From positions 68,348 through 132,347 of the forward strand of contig CAMAQD010000008.1 of the NCBI GenBank assembly GCA_945860385.1: a stretch of 64,000 nt of DNA. The letters run 5' to 3'. Each line of letters starts with the position of its first letter. Position 1 is the first letter of the stretch. Source of the DNA: Flavobacterium psychrophilum (GTDB lineage Bacteria; Bacteroidota; Bacteroidia; Flavobacteriales; Flavobacteriaceae). Both the position numbers and the translations under genes were made by a program. Under the pieces are notes generated by a model. The model saw nothing but the letters and a program-made list of their open reading frames with translations. It did not search any database and was not told where the DNA came from. Positions 8,950 to 16,814 of the stretch are shown piece after piece.

Positions 8950-9918
8950 CTAATAAAAAACACTAAAAGCTCCTTCTGTAATGTTGTGAGTTTCATTTAC
9001 TAAAAATGAATTTGCAGTAAACTTGAAGGTCCCTACTATTTTTTTGTTTGTCTTATCGTGGCTTGTGATAGTAACTGAACCGACTTCTGCCCCGAATATT
9101 CCGCTTCCATCTGTATTGCTATTTTTGATGTATAACCCGCGATATTCTCCAAAAGAATCCAAATCATAAGTCCCTGGATTTATTGTGTTTGGAAAAGATA
9201 ATCCAATATTTTCTATAACACCCCTTCTTCCAATAATACTTATATAACCAGAAGAATTTAAACCATTAATATAGGTCGGTGTAAAAGCTACTCCATCTAA
9301 TTTTGCTAAAAAAGTATTTTTTGTTGGTATTACAGCTATATCTTTAGTAAAAGAAATATCTGTAAAAATACCATTTGTCATTTTTTTAGTTTCAATAGTT
9401 AAGCTACCACCTATAGGGTCTTTGTATCTAAACCCTGTAAATTCAAAAGTTCCAGATATTTTGCTATTTGCAACATCAATTTTAGAAATAGTAATCTTAG
9501 CAGTATCTGTATAGGCATCAAATTCAGGAGTATTTACAGAACTTTTATCTACTGATATAAATCCTCCTGTTCCACCTGCTGGATTATATGCTAATACCAT
9601 TACTCCAGCTCCTGCAGTAACGGTTTTCCAAGTATAAGTTCCTACTTTGTTATAAGGAGCTGGTAATGTTATTTGGATTAATTCTCCTGTAGCTGTTTTC
9701 AGCCCGGAAATGGATATAAAACTATCATTAACTAATGCCTGAACTGTATTTGCTACAAAGGTTTTACCATCGAAATCGACTTTAAAAGCTCCAGAAGTAG
9801 TTGCCGGAATTGGATTTGTGTCGATTAAAGCGGAATCTAAAGGTTCAATCTCACAGGAATTCAAACAAAATGTTGTAACTATAATAAAGGGTAAAATAAA
9901 AATTCTAAAATTTTTCAT
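8950..9918 (-). CDS. Lipoprotein with two DUF6252-like beta repeats
   Basis: I place the start at the ATG at 9918 (MKNFRIFILPF); an ATG 18 codons upstream would only add a polar stretch before the signal peptide. Lipidation is expected at the Cys of LNSCEIEP. The mature protein contains two similar copies of about 130-150 residues. Each has a DGxxF-type opening (FDGKTFVAN, LDGVAFTPT), a central SFISISG/GYISIIG strand, a GTY motif, the KISGTFEFTGF/KIVGTFKFTAN strand, and an ITxGxF-type close. It is probably a surface or periplasmic beta-sandwich lipoprotein. The DUF6252 name is from memory. Role unknown; the gene is monocistronic. Confidence 0.6.
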   Translation of the reverse strand: MKNFRIFILPFIIVTTFCLNSCEIEPLDSALIDTNPIPATTSGAFKVDFDGKTFVANTVQALVNDSFISISGLKTATGELIQITLPAPYNKVGTYTWKTVTAGAGVMVLAYNPAGGTGGFISVDKSSVNTPEFDAYTDTAKITISKIDVANSKISGTFEFTGFRYKDPIGGSLTIETKKMTNGIFTDISFTKDIAVIPTKNTFLAKLDGVAFTPTYINGLNSSGYISIIGRRGVIENIGLSFPNTINPGTYDLDSFGEYRGLYIKNSNTDGSGIFGAEVGSVTITSHDKTNKKIVGTFKFTANSFLVNETHNITEGAFSVFY

Positions 9919-9945
9919 ATTGTCATTCTTTTGTAGGTTTTTTTT

Positions 9946-9953
9946 CAAATATA
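9946..9953 (-). promoter_or_regulatory. -7 promoter element for the DUF6252-like lipoprotein
   Basis: Reads TATATTTG on the minus strand, 27 bases before the chosen start at 9918. A weak TTG lies 16 bases further upstream. The position supports the downstream start codon, because the upstream ATG at 9972 would precede the promoter. Confidence 0.5.
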
Positions 9954-10073
9954 ATTCAATTATATCACTCAACCTAAAGATATATTTGAAAAATTTTTAA
10001 ATAAAATACATTTGAAATTTAAAAAACCATTAAAAATTGTTTAACCAATAGTTTATTTTTTAACTCTGAAAAA

Positions 10074-11387
10074 TTATTCAACTGGTTCTATTTTCTTCAT
10101 AAAACTAAGCACAATATAGCCCAGCAAAAAGAAAACCGCCAGAATAAAGATAGAATTTCGCATCGAACTAGTCAAAGCACCTACGAAACCAAAAATAAAC
10201 GTTCCTAATACAATCGCTATTTTTTCGGTCACATCAAAGAAACTAAAATAGGTAGTATGATCTTCAGTATCAGGTAATAATTTTGAATAAGTGGAACGTG
10301 ATAAAGACTGAATAGCACCTAACACCATCCCGATAACCCCTCCAAGAGAATAAAATTGCAAATGGATATATTTGTTATCCTTATCCAATAAATAAGCTGC
10401 AAAACAAATAAAGCCCCAGATTGCAATCGTTAATTTTAAGGTTTTAATATTTCCAATATTTTCCGAAATCCGGGAAAAAAGAAAAGCTCCAAAAATCGCC
10501 ACTATTTGAATCAATAAAATGGTAATTATCAACTGGCTAGTTTCAATGCCCAACTCTACTTTTCCGTAAATTCCTGCTAATAAAATTATCGTCTGAACAC
10601 CAATACTGTACAGAAAAAATGCAATTAAAAACTGTTTCAAAGAAGTTAATTTTTTCAAACTTAACAAAACTACTTTTAACTCTTTTACCCCTTTAAAAAT
10701 GAAATTTTTTCTTGGTTGTTTGTTGTAAATATTAGAAGGTAAAAAATGGAATGTGACTTGCGCAAATCCCATCCACCAAATTCCTACCATTAAAAAGGAT
10801 ATTCTTGCAGGCAATGTCGGGTCAGTAATGCCGAACAATTCTGGTTTCATTACCATCACCAGATTAAAAGCCAATAACAATACAGAACCAGTATATCCAA
10901 ACATAAATCCTTTGGCACTTACCCTATCGTGTTGTTCCGGAAAAGCAATTTCGGGTAAATAGGAATTATAAAAAACGATACTCCCCCAAAAACCAATACT
11001 GGCCAAAATTGTAGCTAAAATTCCAATCCATAAAGTATCAGTGCCTTTGAAGAAGAACAAACTCATCACAGAAAGAGAACCCAAGTAGCAAAAAAACTTC
11101 ATAAAACTCTTTTTGTTTCCGGAATAATCTGCAATTCCAGATAATATCGGAGACAAAAAAGCAACAATCAAAAATGAAAAGGACAAAGAATAGGACAAAA
11201 GGGAACTGTTAGGCAATGAAACTCCCAAAAAATGTACCATTCCGCCATTTTCACTTGTCACGGATTCATAATATATTGGAAAGACTGCCGTAGCTATTAC
11301 TAACGAATAAACTGAGTTTGCCCAATCATAAAATGCCCAGGCATTAATCAATTTAGGACTTCCTTTTGGTAAATTTTTCATGTTCAA
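10074..11387 (-). CDS. UMF1-family MFS transporter
   Basis: 437 residues with about 12 hydrophobic segments. The N-terminus contains AWAFYDWANSVYSLVIATAV, the signature of the UMF1 family (Atg22-like MFS permeases), and the loop after TM2-3 carries a GIADYSGNKKSF motif. Members export small solutes; yeast Atg22 exports amino acids from the vacuole, and bacterial substrates are not established. It is preceded by a good promoter (see 11400-11429). Two Met codons occur at positions 1 and 3; either start is possible. No operon partner. Confidence 0.85.
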   Translation of the reverse strand: MNMKNLPKGSPKLINAWAFYDWANSVYSLVIATAVFPIYYESVTSENGGMVHFLGVSLPNSSLLSYSLSFSFLIVAFLSPILSGIADYSGNKKSFMKFFCYLGSLSVMSLFFFKGTDTLWIGILATILASIGFWGSIVFYNSYLPEIAFPEQHDRVSAKGFMFGYTGSVLLLAFNLVMVMKPELFGITDPTLPARISFLMVGIWWMGFAQVTFHFLPSNIYNKQPRKNFIFKGVKELKVVLLSLKKLTSLKQFLIAFFLYSIGVQTIILLAGIYGKVELGIETSQLIITILLIQIVAIFGAFLFSRISENIGNIKTLKLTIAIWGFICFAAYLLDKDNKYIHLQFYSLGGVIGMVLGAIQSLSRSTYSKLLPDTEDHTTYFSFFDVTEKIAIVLGTFIFGFVGALTSSMRNSIFILAVFFLLGYIVLSFMKKIEPVE

Positions 11388-11399
11388 TTTTTATAAATT

Positions 11400-11429
11400 C
11401 AAATATAGCTAAAAAACTTTTGCTCCAAA
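11400..11429 (-). promoter_or_regulatory. Complete -33/-7 promoter for the UMF1 transporter
   Basis: On the minus strand a TTTG (11426-11429) is separated by 18 bases from TATATTTG (11400-11407), 12 bases before the start codon at 11387. This is one of the best matches in the window to the Bacteroidota primary-sigma promoter. Confidence 0.6.
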
Positions 11430-11453
11430 GTAGATTTTGTACTCCTAATTATT

Positions 11454-11497
11454 AAGAAATTGCCAAGAAATATAATAATAATTCTTGGCAATTTCTT
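11454..11497. terminator. Long perfect inverted repeat, probable terminator
   Basis: A 16-base perfect stem (11454-11469 with 11482-11497, 12-base AT loop) lies 20 bases past the amino-acid permease stop. T runs are weak on the minus side and better on the plus side, so direction is uncertain. Confidence 0.55.
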
Positions 11498-11516
11498 GAT
11501 TCTTTTTATATAAAAT

Positions 11517-13448
11517 TTACGCTTTTTGAAAATTCAGTTTACTGTTTTTTCGACTAAAGCCAAAGTAAATCATAAGTCCAATGAGCAACCAAATAGTGAA
11601 ATAAATCCAGTTCCAAACGCTTAATTGCGCCATCATATAAAGGCAACATATCAAACCCAAAAGCGGAATCAGCGATAAATTTTCTCTGTTAGACCAAATT
11701 GTCAATCCTACTAGAGCAAGCAAGAAAATCCACATCGGAATTTTGTGTTTAAACAAACTGAAACCACTTTCGTACTTATCAGAATCGTGCACTGGCAAAC
11801 CTTTGATTACAGTAGCATAGTGAGCATCATTTTGCTGATATTGGCTTAACAGAAGCTCTAAATCTGGGGTTTCATTGGTGTTGTTTTTAGCCTCTAAACC
11901 CAATAAATAATCAGATACTTTTACATAATGTTCTTTATCTAAAGAAGTAATAATGTCAGCCGAACTTTTTATTTGAGTTTCATTGGTCAAAAAATCCATC
12001 GTTGCTTTTTGGTTGTAACCAAAAGAAAAAATAAGCCCAATAACAATTAAAACAGGCATAACAAATTTAGAATTTACATAAGGCGTTTTGAATTTTCCGC
12101 GAGGAATATCCGTTTTATTTTGTAAAACCAAAACTCCGGCACAAACCAAAACAAAGGCAAACAAAGTTCCGATACTACACAAATCGGTCACCATTGTCAA
12201 ATTCAAAAACAAAGCTGGAATTGCTACAACAAAGCCAGTTACAACTGTTGCATAAGAAGGTGTTTTAAATTTTGGATGCACTGTAGAAAAACGTTTTGGC
12301 AACAAACCATCGCGACTCATACTCATCCAAATTCTTGGTTGCCCCATTTGAAAAACCAGTAAAACACTCGCCATTGCTATAACGGCACTCACGGCGATAA
12401 TTCCTGACATCCATTTTAAATTCAATTTATCGAATACAAAAGCTAAAGGATCACCCACATTTAATTCGCTGTAACTCACCATTCCTGTCAAAACCAAAGC
12501 TATGGCAATGTATAAAATGGTGCAAATAATAATGGCCCACATCATTCCTTTTGGCAAATCGCGCTGTGGATCTTTGCACTCTTCTGCTGTGGTAGAAATA
12601 GCATCAAAACCAATGTAGGCAAAGAAAACCGCTGAAACTCCTTTTAAAACCCCACTCGCTCCATTCGGTGCAAACGGGTGCCAATTGGCTGTGTCAACAT
12701 AAAAAACACCAACAGCAATCACCAAGAGGACAATACAAACCTTAATTACTACCATCAAATTACTGGCATTTCTGGATTCTTTCATTCCGCGATACACCAA
12801 AGCCGTAATCAGAATAATAATTAGCAACGCAGGTAAATCAGCAACAAAATGGAAAGAACCAAGTACTGGCGAAGTCGTCCAAGCCGTGTATGCCGTTTGT
12901 AATCCTGAACTTAAATTTTCGAAAGATTTTCCACCTTGCATTAAAGCTGTGGCATCTTTAAATCCATTCGAAGCCGTTAAATAATCCATTTGAACCCATT
13001 GTGGTAGTTGAATTCCTCCACTTTCAAGTAACCCTGTAAAATAATCACTCCACGAAATGGCGACCGTTATATTACCAATAGCGTATTCCATTATCAAAGC
13101 CCAGCCAATAATCCAAGCAATAATTTCGCCGAAAGCTACATAAGAATAGGTATAAGCACTTCCCGAAACCGGAACCATAGAAGCAAATTCTGCATAAGCA
13201 AAAGCGGCAAAACTACAGGCAATGGCGGTAAACAAAAAAAGAAAGATTACTGCTGGACCTCCATCGGCACTGGCTTTTCCTATGGTGCTAAAAATCCCTG
13301 CACCAACAATTGCAGCAATACCAAAAGCAGTTAAATCTCTGGCTGTCAGGTGTTTTCCTAATGCGTTATGACCATCAGATTCGTTTTTTTCAACTTGTTT
13401 TAAAATATCCTGAACTGTTTTTTTTCTAAATAAACCTGATAATGCCAT
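11517..13448 (-). CDS. Amino-acid permease, APC superfamily (CAT-like)
   Basis: 643 residues, longer than the 450-500 usual for bacterial APC permeases. The N-terminal cytoplasmic part (FRKKTVQDILKQVEKNE) leads into TM1 with LTARDLTAFGIAAIVGAGIF, the unwound-helix substrate motif GAGIF. TM6 follows with KGVSAVFFAYIGFDAISTTAEE, typical of cationic-amino-acid-transporter (CAT) relatives. The extra length comes mainly from a polar insertion of about 100 residues between late helices (around DFLTNETQIKSSAD to HDSDKYESGF). It likely imports amino acids by proton or sodium coupling; the specificity cannot be stated. It is monocistronic, with a -7 element upstream. Confidence 0.88.
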   Translation of the reverse strand: MALSGLFRKKTVQDILKQVEKNESDGHNALGKHLTARDLTAFGIAAIVGAGIFSTIGKASADGGPAVIFLFLFTAIACSFAAFAYAEFASMVPVSGSAYTYSYVAFGEIIAWIIGWALIMEYAIGNITVAISWSDYFTGLLESGGIQLPQWVQMDYLTASNGFKDATALMQGGKSFENLSSGLQTAYTAWTTSPVLGSFHFVADLPALLIIILITALVYRGMKESRNASNLMVVIKVCIVLLVIAVGVFYVDTANWHPFAPNGASGVLKGVSAVFFAYIGFDAISTTAEECKDPQRDLPKGMMWAIIICTILYIAIALVLTGMVSYSELNVGDPLAFVFDKLNLKWMSGIIAVSAVIAMASVLLVFQMGQPRIWMSMSRDGLLPKRFSTVHPKFKTPSYATVVTGFVVAIPALFLNLTMVTDLCSIGTLFAFVLVCAGVLVLQNKTDIPRGKFKTPYVNSKFVMPVLIVIGLIFSFGYNQKATMDFLTNETQIKSSADIITSLDKEHYVKVSDYLLGLEAKNNTNETPDLELLLSQYQQNDAHYATVIKGLPVHDSDKYESGFSLFKHKIPMWIFLLALVGLTIWSNRENLSLIPLLGLICCLYMMAQLSVWNWIYFTIWLLIGLMIYFGFSRKNSKLNFQKA

Positions 13449-13531
13449 TTTGTGAATTTTATCGTTATCTGTAAAAATATTGTAAATTATGCAACATTAT
13501 TTTACTTATGATGCGAAATATTTTGCTTTTT

Positions 13532-13539
13532 CAAATATA
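13532..13539 (-). promoter_or_regulatory. -7 element for the amino-acid permease
   Basis: Minus-strand TATATTTG, 84 bases before the start codon at 13448. No clear -33. Confidence 0.4.
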
Positions 13540-13802
13540 TAAAACAAATTGAATTTATAAAGTTTTGAAATAACATTTTTATAATTTAAAAATTCAATTT
13601 TTAAAAATAGTAAAGCAGTTCTATTTATTATCAAATAAATATAAATTGTTTAGTTAGAACTTTAAATTTAATGATTGTTGGTATAATTTTGTCGGCATTA
13701 AAAGCCGAAGAATTTATTCCTTAGAATTCCATCTGACGAAATCTTTTAATTAATAATATTTAAATATAAAAAATGTAACGTAAATTATAGCACTCAAACT
13801 TC

Positions 13803-13810
13803 TATATTTG
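13803..13810 (+). promoter_or_regulatory. -7 element for sdaA
   Basis: TATATTTG, 18 bases before the ATG at 13829. It shows that the in-frame TTG at 13808, which overlaps this element, is not the start codon. Confidence 0.5.
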
Positions 13811-13828
13811 TTCTATAAATTGTCACTT

Positions 13829-15256
13829 ATGGAAGAATGTATTTCGGTTTTTGATATGCTAAAAATTGGTGTCGGTCCATCTAGTTCACATACACTTGGA
13901 CCTTGGCGCGCTGCCGAACGTTTTATAGGAGAATTGCGAGCCAATAATAAATTTGGACAAACACTTTCTATAAAAGTAGATTTGTACGGTTCGCTTTCCT
14001 TAACGGGCAAAGGTCACGCCACTGATTTAGCCATAATGCTGGGTTTAAGCGGTCAGGATCCCGAATATATTCCTGTTGAAAATATAGCCAAAATTATTGC
14101 TGAAATTAAAGCCAAAAAAATGCTTCTCTTAGGCAATGAAATAGAAATTCCCTTTTGCTTTGATGAAGACATCATTTTCAATAAAAACTTCCTTCCTTTT
14201 CATGCCAATGGATTGACTTTTACGGCAAGTCTGCTTGATACAACTGAATATTCTTCGACCTACTACTCCATCGGTGGCGGATTTGTTGTGGTTGAAGAAC
14301 GGGTCAATGCCAAAAAGAAAATTCAAATAAAATGTGCTTTTCCGTTCCCCATTCAAAATGCCGATGAATTATTAAACTATACTTTAGAACAAAACAAAAG
14401 CATTTCGGAGATTGTTTACGAAAATGAAAAATCAATGCGTTCCGAAGCCGAAATTCATCACGAATTAATGCGCATTTGGAACACTATGCTCGAATGTATG
14501 TACATCGGTTGCCATTCCGAAGGGATTCTTCCAGGTGGATTAAATGTGCGCAGAAGAGCATTTGATATGCACCAACATCTCATTGGTTTAGCCAACTATG
14601 ATTGCCCACAAACGTGGTTGGAACAAATTCGATTGACAGAAGTGAAATTCAGACAAATCCTGAAATGGGTTTCCTGTTTTGCCTTGGCAGTCAATGAAGT
14701 CAACGCGGCTTTAGGCCGTGTCGTAACCGCACCGACAAACGGAAGTGCTGGTGTAATTCCAGCCGTTTTGATGTATTATTTGGTCATCGAAAATCACAAT
14801 GCAGGCGAAAAAGAAATCAAACAATTCCTGATGGTTGCCGGAGAAATTGGCAGTATTTTCAAAAAAGGCTCCACTATTTCCGCAGCAATGGGAGGTTGTC
14901 AGGCAGAAATTGGAGTTTCCTCAGCCATGGCAGCTGCAGCTTTATGTGAATTAATGGGCGGAACTCCAGCCCAAGTTTTAATGGCAGCCGAAATCGCTAT
15001 GGAACATCATCTCGGATTGACTTGTGATCCCGTGGGTGGTTTGGTTCAAATTCCCTGTATCGAAAGAAATACAATGGGAGCAATTAAAGCCATAAATGCG
15101 GCAGAATTAGCCTTAGAAACCGACCCGAAAAATGCCAAAGTACCATTAGATAAAGTGATTGATACGATGTGGCAAACTGCCAAAGATATGAACAACAAAT
15201 ACAAAGAAACTTCCGAAGGTGGATTGGCAGTCGCCGTAAATATGGCAGATTGTTAG
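13829..15256 (+). CDS. sdaA: L-serine ammonia-lyase (iron-sulfur type)
   Basis: 475 residues from the ATG at 13829. The N-terminal beta domain begins [20 protein letters not shown] and continues [11 protein letters not shown], the standard opening of single-chain L-serine dehydratases. The alpha domain carries [18 protein letters not shown], the [14 protein letters not shown] segment, and the cysteines around [20 protein letters not shown] and [18 protein letters not shown] that bind the 4Fe-4S cluster. It deaminates L-serine to pyruvate and ammonia in the cytoplasm. Its promoter element overlaps an upstream in-frame TTG, which supports the chosen ATG. The next gene (YeiH-type exporter) starts 101 bases downstream and may be cotranscribed. 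Confidence 0.94.
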   Translation: MEECISVFDMLKIGVGPSSSHTLGPWRAAERFIGELRANNKFGQTLSIKVDLYGSLSLTGKGHATDLAIMLGLSGQDPEYIPVENIAKIIAEIKAKKMLLLGNEIEIPFCFDEDIIFNKNFLPFHANGLTFTASLLDTTEYSSTYYSIGGGFVVVEERVNAKKKIQIKCAFPFPIQNADELLNYTLEQNKSISEIVYENEKSMRSEAEIHHELMRIWNTMLECMYIGCHSEGILPGGLNVRRRAFDMHQHLIGLANYDCPQTWLEQIRLTEVKFRQILKWVSCFALAVNEVNAALGRVVTAPTNGSAGVIPAVLMYYLVIENHNAGEKEIKQFLMVAGEIGSIFKKGSTISAAMGGCQAEIGVSSAMAAAALCELMGGTPAQVLMAAEIAMEHHLGLTCDPVGGLVQIPCIERNTMGAIKAINAAELALETDPKNAKVPLDKVIDTMWQTAKDMNNKYKETSEGGLAVAVNMADC

Positions 15257-15357
15257 AGAATAATTCAAAAAAATCACAAATAAACTATTTTTTGAAAAAT
15301 ACAATTTCTTTAGTAACAGAATATTGCTGTCATTTGCAATCTTAAAATAAAATCAGA

Positions 15358-16335
15358 ATGAAAACGACGGCTCCTGATGAAAATCCAATAAAAAAAAGCA
15401 TACTCGATAAAACCATCACCACTCGGGAAGTAATCTTTATGTTTTTTGTAGTTTTATGCTTGTCACCCTTAATTTCACCGCCAATCGCATTGCTGATGGG
15501 ATTGATAATTGCCCAATTTATTGGTCACCCCTATTTGAACTTAAATCACAAAGCAACCCATATTTTATTGCAGGTTTCAGTCGTTGGATTAGGCTTTGGG
15601 ATGAATGTAAATAGCGCTTTACAAGCGGGAAAAGAAGGTTTCATACTCACAATAGTTTCAATTATTGGAACTATCTTAATCGGGATTTTCTTGGGTAAAA
15701 TATTAAAAATAGAAGAAAAAATATCCTTTCTAATTTCCACAGGAACCGCTATTTGTGGCGGAAGTGCTATTGCTGCAATTTCGCCTGTTATTAAAGCCAA
15801 TGAAAAACAAATTTCAGTGGCTTTGGGAACTATTTTTATTTTGAATTCGGTGGCTTTAGTTATTTTTCCATTTATTGGTCACTACCTGAATTTATCCGAA
15901 ACCCAATTTGGTTTGTGGTGCGCCATCGCTATTCACGATACGAGCTCGGTGGTCGGAGCAGCCGGAAAATATGGGGCTCATGCTCTGGAAGTGGCCACAA
16001 CCGTAAAATTAGCCAGAGCTTTATGGATTATTCCCATTGCGCTTTTATCGACCTTTATTTTCAAAAATAAAGAAACCAAAATCAAAATTCCTTATTTCAT
16101 CGGACTGTTTATTTTGGCAATGATTGCCAATACGTATATTCCATTAGTTCAAAATTATAGCCATTACATCATTGGTTTTGCGAAAGCCACTTTGACCCTG
16201 ACGCTGTTTCTAATTGGATGCGGTTTGTCTCGAAAAGTATTGGTTTCTGTGGGTTATAAACCTCTAGTGCAAGGTATTGTAATTTGGATTATCATCTCAG
16301 TTTCGACATTATGGGCTATTATTTCATTGATTTAA
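15358..16335 (+). CDS. YeiH-family putative sulfate/sulfonate exporter
   Basis: 325 residues, about 10 transmembrane helices, the normal size of the YeiH/UPF0324 family. Recognisable segments are LMGLIIAQFIGHP, HILLQVSVVGLGFGMN, STGTAICGGSAIAAISPVIKA and IHDTSSVVGAAGKYG, the last two being family signatures. Members are annotated as putative sulfate exporters, though direct transport evidence is thin. Position after sdaA might hint at disposal of sulfite or sulfate from sulfur-amino-acid breakdown, but that is speculation. It is followed 13 bases later by a DUF2809 gene, likely in the same transcript. Confidence 0.85.
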   Translation: MKTTAPDENPIKKSILDKTITTREVIFMFFVVLCLSPLISPPIALLMGLIIAQFIGHPYLNLNHKATHILLQVSVVGLGFGMNVNSALQAGKEGFILTIVSIIGTILIGIFLGKILKIEEKISFLISTGTAICGGSAIAAISPVIKANEKQISVALGTIFILNSVALVIFPFIGHYLNLSETQFGLWCAIAIHDTSSVVGAAGKYGAHALEVATTVKLARALWIIPIALLSTFIFKNKETKIKIPYFIGLFILAMIANTYIPLVQNYSHYIIGFAKATLTLTLFLIGCGLSRKVLVSVGYKPLVQGIVIWIIISVSTLWAIISLI

Positions 16336-16348
16336 TTTGAAATTTATT

Positions 16349-16720
16349 ATGCTAAAAAACAGTCGGATACGATACTTTATTTTAATACTAATTGTAATTG
16401 CACTTGGCATAACTTCCAGAAAAATGGAAGGAGTTCCAACGTTTTTTGGTGACACCCTTTATGCTGTAATGATTTATTTTGGAATGCGAATGCTTTTTGT
16501 CAATATCAATATCAAAAAAACAGCAATGCTTGCTTTGCTTATTTGCTTTGCCATCGAGTTTCTCCAACTTTATGACGCTGAATGGATGTTGGAAATTAGA
16601 CGAACCACATTTGGACATTATGTCTTGGGACAAGGTTTTCTCTGGAGTGATTTGGGTTATTATACGCTTGGAATTATAATGGCGTTTTTGCTTGATAATA
16701 ATTTTGTCAAAAAAAAATAA
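16349..16720 (+). CDS. DUF2809 membrane protein
   Basis: 123 residues from the ATG at 16349; an in-frame TTG at 16337 is less likely. Four hydrophobic helices. The segments ITSRKMEGVPTFFGDTLYAV and ALLICFAIEFLQLYDAEWM, plus the late GQGFLWSDLGYYTLGI, match the small DUF2809 membrane family as I know it. No function is established. It starts 13 bases after the YeiH-type gene and is probably its operon partner. Kup lies convergently downstream. Confidence 0.75.
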   Translation: MLKNSRIRYFILILIVIALGITSRKMEGVPTFFGDTLYAVMIYFGMRMLFVNINIKKTAMLALLICFAIEFLQLYDAEWMLEIRRTTFGHYVLGQGFLWSDLGYYTLGIIMAFLLDNNFVKKK

Positions 16721-16755
16721 CTACCTTCAGCAGACTGACTTTTATAAAATATTTT

Positions 16756-16801
16756 GTCGCAGTTTACAGTTTTAAATTCTTACTATACTGCAAACTGCGA
16801 C
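16756..16801. terminator. Inverted repeat between convergent DUF2809 and kup genes
   Basis: A 15-base stem with one mismatch (16756-16770 with 16787-16801) sits between two converging genes, as a bidirectional terminator would. T runs are poor, so it may instead be a dispersed palindromic repeat. Confidence 0.5.
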
Positions 16802-16814
16802 TGATTACTTAAAC

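Larger units (their letters stand above)
13449..13828. other. Divergent intergenic region, permease / sdaA
   Basis: 380 very AT-rich bases serving two divergent genes. It contains a minus-strand TATATTTG (13532-13539) for the permease and a plus-strand TATATTTG (13803-13810) for sdaA. A further plus-strand TAATTTTG (13684-13691) is directly followed by a small TCGGC...GCCGA hairpin (13692-13708). That last pair could mark a short leader or small RNA, but nothing more can be shown. Confidence 0.45.

Noticed and set aside
9919..9972. Upstream in-frame start for the two-repeat lipoprotein
   Set aside because: It would put 18 polar residues before the signal peptide, and the -7 promoter element at 9946-9953 lies inside this segment.
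15264..15296. AT-only inverted repeat after sdaA as a terminator
   Set aside because: The stem is almost entirely A-T pairs, so it would be unstable; the downstream gene may well be cotranscribed.
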